Assembly: GCF_963676685.1 (NCBI RefSeq)
Contig: NC_092345.1
Span: forward strand, 79,673,592 to 79,737,591
Direction: 5' to 3'
DNA: 64,000 nt
Source of the DNA: Mytilus edulis
Lineage: Eukaryota > Mollusca > Bivalvia > Mytilida > Mytilidae
A program made the translations under genes and the position numbers. Numbering within the stretch: position 1 is the first letter of the stretch; each line of letters starts with the position of its first letter. This document shows, in pieces, positions 34,921-45,600 of this stretch. Below the pieces are notes generated by a model. It searched no databases. It worked only from the letters and a program-made list of their open reading frames with translations, and had not been told where the DNA came from.

Positions 34921-36212
34921 TGACCATATTTGCACTTTATTATGAACATGATGTGAATCTTAATAGCCGCAAAGTAAATCATGTATATTCTTATATCAGG
35001 ATGGATTGTTTAATAAAAATGAAAGCAATATTGGAAAATAAAATTATGCTCACATCAGTTTATAGTGCCAGCATGTCCTCTTTTTCATCAAAATTTTGAA
35101 TCGTAAACTAATTTCAGTAGTTTTAATATCTCAGACTGACTCATGAATATAACAAAATTATTTGTCGCATCAACCAAAACTGACCATATTTGACAGCATC
35201 AACCAAAACTGACTATATTTGACCGCATCAACCAAAACTGACCATATTTGCTCTTTTTTATGTAACTCTTATAGTCGCATAGTAAATCTGTAATATTTTT
35301 ATGTAAGGATGGATTGTAAAATCATGAAAATACAAATGATAGAAATATGGGAACACAATGCAACCTAATTTCATTTGCATCAATTTAGAATGCCACCATG
35401 TCCTCTTTTTATTCAAAATATTGCATCATAAACAAATATCAGTAGTTTTCATACCTCAGACTGACTGGTATAACAAAATAATTTGTCCGCATCAACCAAA
35501 ACTGACCATATTTGCACTTTATTATGAACATGATGTGAATCTTAATAGCCGCAAAGTAAATCATGTATATTTTTATATCAGGATGGATTGTTTAATAAAA
35601 ATGAAAGCAATATTGGAAAATAAAATTATGCTCACATCAGTTTATAGTGCCAGCATGTCCTCTTTTTCATCAAAATTTTGAATCGTATAATATCTCAGAC
35701 TGACTCATGAATATAACAAAATTATTTGTCGCATCAACCAAAACTGATCATATTTGACAGCATCAACCATAACTGACCATATGTGACAGCATCAACCAAA
35801 ACTGACCATAATTATACTTTGTTATGAAAATCTTAATATATATATATAGCCGCATACTAAATCACTTATAGTAATACATATACCGGTAACGATGGATTGT
35901 ATAATTCAAATGACAGCAATATCAATGAATATTGGAACACATTGGCTACAAAAAAATTTCCACATCAATTTAGAATATCAGCAAGTCCTCTTTTTATTCA
36001 AAATATTGAATTGTAAACAAATTTCAGTGGTTTCGATATATCAGACTGAGTGAAAGTTGTTTTAACAAAATTATTTCAACCAAAACTGAACTTATTTACA
36101 CTTTATCATGTAAATATACATGTATATGGCCTCATTGTAAACATGGTAAACCAATGTTATTTCTATGTGAGGACGGATCGTATGATAAAAATGACACCAA
36201 CTTTGAAACACA

Positions 36213-36376
36213 ATACACCTTATTGCTAATCCTGGCTGACCCGTCCTCTTGAACTTTTGAAGCATACAACAATCACTTTTCCATTGCGGCGTCAGATATT
36301 TTGTTTTATGACGTCAAAATTTTACGGGAACCTGTATGATATACAGTAATGGCAGACAAATTGCGACAAGGTGTAT
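36213..36376. mobile_element. 164-bp MITE with ATACACCTTAT ends, copy 1
   Basis: Starts ATACACCTTATTGCTA and ends with its near-perfect inverse TTGCGACAAGGTGTAT. If the outer TA on each side is the target duplication, the core is CACCTTAT...GGTG, as in Tc1/mariner-type MITEs. A second copy of identical length is at 62101-62264. Confidence 0.75.
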
Positions 36377-37006
36377 TTATACCATATCTAAGAATTTAGC
36401 GCGCCGTTATTTCCTCTCTGTATCCATAATAATGAACCGTCATTAAACATGCTAAAGTGATTTTTTAACATGTTTAAGTCAGTAGTTTGTGATGGTTTTT
36501 TTTTTAACAAAACTATTTAAAGGCATCATCCAACACTCACATGACTGATTCATATACTTTATTTTAAAAATAAAATAAAAAGTACATGTATGGGAAGTTC
36601 TCTTCTTGGAATAGTATACTGTTAATATAATTTGAAGAAGGCAAAGAAAAATGCATGATTTTGTTTGTAGCCGAACGTCCAGGGGCAAATGTTTCATTCA
36701 TGTTCAGATCCAGTATATTTTTCTGAGTTCCAGACTCCCAGATATCATTTATTTATATAATCGATATGGATAAGTTTGGCTAAGACGAGATGGTGCAAAT
36801 GTATAGTTTGTTTACGTTACACAACACTTTTTTCATTAATATCCCATAATTCATCCACTGTACAATTTTCGTTTGAACATTTGTCAAAACCGAATTATAA
36901 ATGAATGTAAATCCAAGGCAAACAAGGTAAATTACGATTAAAATTCCATGAATTAAATTTTAGAGTTTTATTTAGGAGACTGTTAAAAACGGGGAACGAA
37001 GAAACG
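36377..37006. other. No gene seen
   Basis: AT-rich spacer between two MITEs. Confidence 0.3.
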
Positions 37007-37010
37007 TAAA

Positions 37011-37478
37011 GGTGTCAGACCACCAATTAAAAATCCCTATCTGTTCAACCAAATTTTGCAATTTTCACAGCTTTCTAAATATTTTACCTTAAGTTTAACT
37101 TCATAGAAACCAGGTATATCCTTATTTGTACATGTATCAGCTTTCTACATGCCAATTTTCACCATACCTTTAAAGCCTTCTAACAAAATAACTGACCATC
37201 AAACAGAGGTACTCCAAAACAAAAACCTGGTTTTCTGGAAATCTAAAATTAGTATACTCGGGAGCGCATTAATCCTCAATTTTTAATGCAAACTCATAGA
37301 CAAGTAAATTTTTGCTCAAAATGATCTAGATATATTTCTCTTTCACCAAAAGTTTCATTTCTGCAAATTTGTTGGTTAGTTTAAGTAAATAAGGACATCA
37401 AAAGCACTATTTTGTGTCAGAGTAGGGCTACTTTTACATACGTTCTAAATTGGAGGGAGTAATTGGTGGTCTGACACC
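37011..37478. mobile_element. 468-bp MITE, 19-bp perfect TIRs, TAA(A) target duplication
   Basis: GGTGTCAGACCACCAATTA at the left end is exactly inverse-repeated at the right (TAATTGGTGGTCTGACACC). TAAA lies on both sides (37007-37010 and 37479-37482). A TAA duplication is the PIF/Harbinger preference. No ORF. Confidence 0.82.
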
Positions 37479-37684
37479 TAAACAATGATGTTTCCGTATG
37501 CAATCTTATAAAAATATCTCCGATGAGTTGGATAACCTTCTATTCACTTCGATATTTGTACATGTAACGTAATAAAAGTCATTTGATCAGTAAAAAATAT
37601 AGAAAATCTGCTATTTAATATATAGCAAAGTAATTGGAAGTGATTTATTTCTTCTAAATTCTAAAGTGCCCTTACTGCAGTGAC

Positions 37685-38005
37685 GTCATTTAGAACTGTT
37701 CTACAGTCCTGACTGATTAAGTCAGTTCTGCTGACAGTTCTACGGTTAGAAGTGATTTGGACAGTTCTACCTAGAACTGATCCTGATAGTTCTACCCTAG
37801 AACTGATCCTGACAGTTCTACCTAGAACTGATCCTGACAGTTCTACCTAGAACTGATTCAGTCATTTCTACCTAGAACTGATTCTGACAGTTCTACTCAG
37901 AACAGTTCTAGGGTAGAACTGTTCTAGGTAGAACTGTTCTAGGACAGGTTAGAACAGTTCTATGACAGAATATTCTGACAGTTCTAATGAGAGGTTAGAA
38001 GTGAT
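37685..38005. repeat. 25-bp palindromic minisatellite (AGAACTG/CAGTTCT)
   Basis: Units of the type GATCCTGACAGTTCTACCTA+GAACT in one half, then AGAACTGTTCTAGGT in the other. Nearly every unit is an imperfect palindrome (AGAACAGTTCT, AGAACTGTTCT). It abuts the 33-bp satellite. Confidence 0.8.
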
Positions 38006-38021
38006 CTCCACTGTACCTTTA

Positions 38022-41000
38022 CAAACGTTTGTACATCATCAACATTCCTCTCTACAAACGTGTTTACATGATGAACATCGCCCCTCTACAAACGTTTGTA
38101 CACAATCAGCAAACTCCTCTACAAACGTGTATCCATGATAAACATCGTCCCTCTACAAACGTTTCTACATAATCAACCTCGCACCTGTACACACGTTTAT
38201 ACATCATAAACATCTCCCATTACAAACGTTTGTATATCAACATCATGCCCCTCTACAAACGTTTTTTTACATCATCAACATCCCCCCTCTACAAACGTTT
38301 GTACATCACCAACATCCCCCTCTACACACGTTTGAACATCACCAAGATCCCTCTCTATAAACGTTTGTAAATCACCAACATCACCCCATTACAAACGATT
38401 ATACATCACCAACATTCTCCCTCTACAAACGTTTATATATCATCAACATACCCCTCTACAAACGATTATACATCACCAAGATCCCTCTCTATAAACGTTT
38501 GTACATCATCAATATCCTCCCTCTACAAACGTTTATACATCATCAACATCCCCCTCTACAAACGATTATAAATCACCAACATCCTTCTCTACAAACGTTT
38601 GTACATCATCAACATCCTCCCTCTACAAACGATTATACATCACCAACATCCCTCTCTACAAACGATTATACATCACCAACATTCTCCCTCTACAAACGTT
38701 TATATATCATCAACATACCCCTCTACAAACGATTATACATCACAAAGATCCCTCTCTATAAACGTTTGTACATCATCAACATCCTCCCTCTACAAACGTT
38801 TATACATCATCAACATCCCCCTCTACAAACGATTATAAATCACCAACATCCTTCTCTACAAACGTTTGTACATCATCAACATCCTCCCTCTACAAACGAT
38901 TATACATCACCAACATCCCTCTCTACAAACGATTATACATCACCAACATTCTCCCTCTACAAACGTTTATATATCATCAACATACCCCTCTACAAACGAT
39001 TATACATCACCAAGATCCCTCTCTATAAACGTTTGTACATCATCAACATCCTCCCTCTACAAACGTTTATACATCATCAACATCCCCCTTTACAAACGAT
39101 TATAGATCACCAACATCCTCCCTCTACAAACGTTTATACATCATCAACATCCCCCTTTACAAACGATTATAGATCACCAACATCCGTCTCTACAAACGTT
39201 GATACATCATCAACATCTACCTCTACAAACGATTATACATCACCAACATCCCTCTCTACAAACATTTATACATCATCAACACCCCCCTCTACAAACGATT
39301 GTGTATCATCAACATTCCCCCTCTACAAACGTTTGCACATCATCAACATCCCCCTCTACGAACGTTTGTAAATCATCATCACTCCTCTCTACAAACGTTT
39401 GTACATCATCAACACCCCTCTCTACAAACGTTTGTACATCTTTGACATTCCCCCTCTACAAACGATTGTGTATATCAACATCCTACATCTACAAACATAT
39501 GTGCATCATCAACACCCTCTCTACAAACGATTATACATCATCAACACCCCCTCTACAATTGAGTGTACATCATCAACATCCCCCTTTACAAACGTTTATT
39601 CATCCTCAACATCGTCCCTCTTCAAACGTTTATACATCATTAACACATATACCTCTCTACACACGATTGTACATAATCAACAATCTCCTTCTACAAACGT
39701 TTGTACATCATCAACATCCCCCTCTACGAACGATTATATATCATCAACGTCCCCCCTCTACAAAGGATTATACATCACCAACATTCACCTACACACGTTT
39801 GTACATCATCAATATCGCTCCTCTACAAACGATTATACATCACCAACATCACCCCTCTACACACGTTTGTACATCATCAACATCCTCCCTCTACAAACGT
39901 TTATACATCACCAACATCCCCCTCTACAAACGATTATACATCACCAAGATCCCTCTCTATAAACATTTGTACATCATCAACATCCTCCCTCTACAAACGT
40001 TTATACATCATCAACATCCCCCTCTACAAACGATTATACATCACCAACATCCCTCTCTACAAACGATTATACATCACCAACATTCTCCCTCTACAAACGT
40101 TTATATATCATCAACATACCCCTCTACAAACGATTATACATCACCAAGATCCCTCTCTATAAACGTTTGTACATCATCAACATCCTCCCTCTACAAACGT
40201 TTATACATCATCAACATCCCCCTTTACAAACGATTATAGATCACCAACATCCTCCCTCTACAAACGTTTATACATCATCAACATCCCCCTTTACAAACGA
40301 TTATAGATCACCAACATCCGTCTCTACAAACGTTGATACATCATCAACATCTACCTCTACAAACGATTATACATCACCAACATCCCTCTCTACAAACATT
40401 TATACATCATCAACACCCCCCTCTACAAACGATTGTGTATCATCAACATTCCCCCTCTACAAACGTTTGCACATCATCAACATCCCCCTCTACGAACGTT
40501 TGTAAATCATCATCACTCCTCTCTACAAACGTTTGTACATCATCAACACCCCTCTCTACAAACGTTTGTACATCTTTGACATTCCCCCTCTACAAACGAT
40601 TGTGTATATCAACATCCTACATCTACAAACATATGTGCATCATCAACACCCTCTCTACAAACGATTATACATCATCAACACCCCCTCTACAATTGAGTGT
40701 ACATCATCAACATCCCCCTTTACAAACGTTTATTCATCCTCAACATCGTCCCTCTTCAAACGTTTATACATCATTAACACATATACCTCTCTACACACGA
40801 TTGTACATAATCAACAATCTCTTTCTACAAACGTTTGTACATCATCAACATCCCCCTCTACGAACGATTATATATCATCAACGTCCCCCCTCTACAAAGG
40901 ATTATACATCACCAACATTCACCTACACACGTTTGTACATCATCAATATCGCTCCTCTACAAACGATTATACATCACCAACATCACCCCTCTACACACGT

Positions 41001-42250
41001 TTGTACATCATCAACATCCTCCCTCTACAAACGTTTATACATCACCAACATCCCCCTCTACAAACGATTATACATCACCAAGATCCCTCTCTATAAACAT
41101 TTGTACATCATCAACATCCTCCCTCTACAAACGTTTATACATCATCAACATCCCCCTCTACAAACGATTATACATCACCAACATCCCTCTCTACACACGT
41201 TTGTACATCATCAACATCCCCCTCTACAAACGTTGATACATCATCAACATCTACCTCTACAAACGTTGATACATCATCAACATCTACCTCTACAAACGAT
41301 TATACATTACCAACATCCCTCTCTACAAACATTTATACATCATCAACATCCCCCTCTACAAACGATTGTGTATCATCAACATTCCCCCTCTACAAACGTG
41401 TGTACATCATCAACATCCGCCTCTACAAACGTTTGTAAATCATCATCACTCCTCTCTACAAACGTTTGTACATCATCAACACCCCTCTCTACAAACGTTT
41501 GTACATCATCAACATCCCCCTCTACAAACGATTATACATCACCAAGATCCCTCTCTAGAAACATTTATACATCATCAACATCCCCCTCTACAAACGATTA
41601 TACATCACCAAGATTCCTCTCTATAAACATTTGTACATCATCAACATCCTCCCTCTACAAACGTTTATACTTCATCAACATTCCCCCTCTACAAACGTTT
41701 GTACATCATCAACATCCCCCTCTACAAACGTTTGTAAATCATCATCACTCCTCTCTACAAACGTTTGTACATCATCAACACCCCTCTCTACAAACGTTTG
41801 TACATCTTTGACATTCCCCCTCTACAAACGATTGTGTATATCAACATCCTACATTTACAAACATATGTACATCATCAACACCCCTATCTACAAACGATTA
41901 TACATCATCAACACCCCCTCTACAATTGATTGTACATCATCAACATCCCCCTTTGCAAACGTTTATTCATCCTCAACATCGTCCCTCTTCAAACGTTTAT
42001 ACATCATTAACACATATACCTCTCTACACACGATTGTACATAATCAACAATCTCCTTCTACAAACGTTTGTACATCATCAACATCCCCCTCTACGAACGA
42101 TTATACATCATCAACGTCCCCCCTCTACAAAGGATTAAACATCACCAACATCCACCTACACACGTTTGTACATCATCAATATCGCTCCTCTACAAACGAT
42201 TATACATCACCAACATCACCCCTCTACACACGTTTGTACATCATCAATAT
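38022..42250 (+). repeat. 33-bp satellite array with 1134-bp higher-order repeat
   Basis: Over 120 monomers of CTCTACAAACGTTTGTACAT + CATCAACATCCCC and variants (ACAAACGATTATACATCACC). Many contain the 14-bp palindrome TACAAACGTTTGTA. Blocks recur at a 1134-bp shift (39199/40333, 39399/40533, 39701/40835), with a third partial copy about 1231 bp on, and a 267-bp shift near 38599/38866. The long ORFs of up to 492 codons (HHQHPPLQT, STNVCTSST and YKRLYIINI in the three frames) exist because 33 is divisible by three. I see no start context or gene structure. Confidence 0.9.
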
Positions 42251-42499
42251 TTATGTCGAAGTTGATGGTTCATGTTTTCATAGAATTATAGAATAGAATA
42301 GAATAAAAAGGATGCATATGTCACCCCAAGAACTCATTCGGTTCTTTTCCGCTGCTCTAGATACAAGGGGTTACTTTCTGATTAACGTTATCCAACGGTC
42401 CACTATAAAACTGCTAATTTCAGAAAATTCAGAATTAAGACTCTTATCTTCTTCTTCTTTACAAATATTTCCATTTCTAATGTAAACAATTTGTCGATA
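42251..42499. other. Spacer between the satellite and CxCP exon
   Basis: Includes a GAATAGAATAGAATA run near 42290. No signal-peptide exon recognised. Confidence 0.3.
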
Positions 42500-42610
42500 A
42501 AAAGGTATGGTTGCTATGAGACAACACTCTACCAGAAATCAAATGTGAAGAAGTTAAAAAGTTATAGTCCTACAGCAATGGGCAAAAACCATACCACAAA
42601 GGCCCACATA
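42500..42610 (+). repeat. Dispersed repeat 'GATGTGGTATGATTGC' family, short copy
   Basis: AAAGGTATGGTTGCTATGAG ... GACAACACTCTACCAGAAAT just upstream of the first CxCP exon seen. Confidence 0.5.
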
Positions 42611-42685
42611 TTAAAACTGTAAGACATCGTTTGTATGATTCCTGTTGGCAGAATTATAAAAGTAAATGATTTTGAAATTTTGCAG

Positions 42686-45600
42686 AGTTTGCCCCAATGC
42701 AGCAGGCACAATGAACCTTGTGATTATGCATTGAAGACAATCTCACAAAGACGTTCACCTAACGGAGATGTTGAACGAGAAGAAACACTATTTAAAACAA
42801 TAACAGAGATATGCACTTGCCCAGATGGTATTACCTGCCCGCGAGGATGGGACAATGCACCAGGAAGAACAATTACACGAAATCTTTTATCATCAGGTAA
42901 GATAAAGAGGAAAATGAAATTTTACGTTTAGGATGAATGGAATTGATTAAAATTTAATCACACAAAAAAGTATTAAATGTCTGCACTAAAGATGATAGTT
43001 TCTGGTCAATTTATTCATCACTTTGCTTCTCAGTAGTCCATCATCATCTCTTTAAAACCACCAGGTTTGTTTGAACAGATGATCTTATTACAATTTTAAA
43101 TTACTAGGTTTTCGTTCTGATCGGACTAAAACATGGCCACCAGAGACAATAGCCAGTTCTGATTTGCAAGTTTCAAAAAAGGTTCTCTGAATCTACAGAT
43201 CGGATGTTTTTGAAACTTCATAGAATCAATGATCTATAAACGATCCTTGTTTAAATGATTGGCCGGGTGTCCCTTCTTTTCCTCTTAATTACCTGGCATG
43301 TCAATTTTATCAGAGGGCAACATCCCTAACTTATCTCCCATACATTTAACAGTTTAATGCATTTGTGATTTTAGTTATTTCTAACCCAATAACCTCACGG
43401 TGGGTATGGTTGTCCTGCGAGAGAACGTTCTGTGCTGGTCCTGACGGGTGCTGGTGATCAATGAAAAAATGTAAACAAAGACGAAAATGATGATTTTTGA
43501 CGTTTTCACTCATAAAAAAATGGAAGAAAACAGTTGAGATTTTTCAATTTTCTTTCTTATGGGTTCATATGTAAACCATTAAAAAGTTGACCCTTAGTAA
43601 GCGTAACACAAAAGTGCTCATTTTCAGAAAATCTAGAACTGAAAAAATAAAACAAAAATGTTCATAGAGTTCGCTTTCCATACCGCAATCCACACGGCAA
43701 AACTTTTTTGTGAAAAAACATTGCAATTTATTAAAATTTAGTATTTTCTCAATTTATTCATGTCCTGATACTGTGCTGGTGGGTCCTGTCATTGTGCTGG
43801 TAGGTCCTGATACGGTGCTGGTGATTTTGGATAAGAAGCTGGTCATATTTGTAACAAATGTTACAAAATCAATAAAATTGGGCAGAAAATTGTTGTCAAT
43901 AGGATCTATGACTCCTATTTTAGCTCTTGTGCATCCATTTGGCTGTTTAATATGTGTTTTCAAATGATCGTAACTTGTATTACATAATTACATAAAAGGG
44001 CAACATCTTTCGTCCAATATCAGATAACAATATATAGTATCTAAAATAAGAATAGTTTTATTAAGATATTAAATGCCCCTTACATTGATGCTCCAACAAT
44101 GATCAAAGCCCATGCCGCATAGACATGTTTGTTAGCGCTCCGCATACCCCTCCCCACTTCCACCCAACCAACCCTCCTCATTTCATCCTTCATTGTTACA
44201 GTGGTGTACCAACACAACAATTTATCACGTAAAATAATAACACAAAGACACACATTATTGAACAACGAATGCTCGCAGGTACTGAAAGCTAGTTCAAAGC
44301 CGCATTTTCAACTAATAGATAAACCATGTTCTCATTTACAAAAATTCCAATCGTGTCGATTAAAAAAGTCTCAAAACTTAAGTTCACGTTTTAATGTTTG
44401 ATGAAGCAGAACTTTAAAAGTGTGCAGTAAATCTTGTGCTCACAACAGTTATTGTCATATATATGTATACATAAGACTTATAAAGGAATTAAGAAGGTAC
44501 CAAGAAATATTTTACAGTTCAATTTAATGATCATGAATGTAAGGAAATGGTACGGAAGTTTACATAGGACAAAAAGAAATTGATGGTAATTTTTTGGCGA
44601 AAGACTTAAACGCTTCTTATCGCGTAGTGAAATTAACTATTTTTGGATTCTTATAAATTCTATATATAAATTTTGGACTAGTTTAAATCTCGGTCTATTT
44701 CTTAAATTTATTCTTACATACTTTTGATTTTTTAACCCTGTATGCTAACATTCCCAGGAAAATTTTAAAATTGTTTGTACGCACATTGAACGACAAATTT
44801 ATGTGACGTATAAAATTTTCTGACGTCAGACACTCAAATCAATAAATGTGTTCGTAGATAGTAGATGTTTTTGTGTTCTGTTAAATTGTTCCTTTTAAAA
44901 TTGTTAAACGATGATGACTGATGTACCCATATTTTGACTATTATATTTATTGTGTCTGTTTATTTAACGCATCAATGTAAAAATATCGGAAATTGATGAG
45001 ATTGTCATTAAAGTGAGAGGGTTAGCGCTATAGAACCAGGTTTAATCCACCATTTTCTACATTTGAAAATGCCTGTACCAAGTCAGGAATATGACAGTTC
45101 TTGTCCATTCGTTTTTGATGCGTTTTGTTATTTGATTTTGCCATGTGATTATGGACTTTCCCAATTGATCTTCCTCTAAGTTCAGTATTTTTGTGATTTT
45201 ACTTTTTGCATTATATAGTACAGCTCTTCTATAAAAGCATGCAAAAAGCACTTTGATTGACTTGCTTGCTATGTTTGCTTGGATGTTTTGAGGTAGGCGG
45301 AGTTTCAATGCATACTGGGATTTAATTGGACAAATACAAACTGACAGGAATTATTATAGTTAATGTTTATTGTCCAAACAAATTCTAGTATACTTATAGT
45401 AAACAGACTACTTACCTGTCGTTTACAAACATCAAAACAATCATAGCAAGCAATTTGATCTAATACATTTTAACAGACAGTGGTCATGTTTGTTGATGAA
45501 TATTGTTTTTCCTAGATTCACTCTTGAAAAATCATTTGGTAACATTTGGTCAAGTAATTTCAGAAAAAATCTTTTTGTAATTGCGGACGCCAAGACAATA

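Larger units (their letters stand above)
31740..36212 (+). repeat. Higher-order tandem array, ~525-585 bp units
   Basis: The block around TTGCTCTTTTTTATGTA recurs at 32521, 33046, 33630, 34426 and 35250. Spacings are 525, 584, 796 and 824; the last two include a 239-bp MITE plus 3-bp duplication. Each unit is a dimer of two related ~270-bp halves (AAGGATGGATTGTA...ATGCCAGCATGTCC and CAGGATGGATTGTT...GTGCCAGCATGTCC), punctuated by GCATCAACCAAAACTGACCA. Edges (before 32.5 and after 35.8 kb) are diverged. The 65-107 codon ORFs inside it are artefacts. Confidence 0.85.

Noticed and set aside
32630..35681. Family of similar 65-107 codon proteins (FICINLECQHVLFLF)
   Set aside because: Same frame in each unit of the higher-order array; units are not gene-like and the frame is cut by the MITE in two of them.
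38499..42296. Long His/Pro/Tyr-rich proteins (up to 492 codons)
   Set aside because: They overlap in three frames of a 33-bp satellite without stops; no start context, splice sites or codon signal favours any frame.
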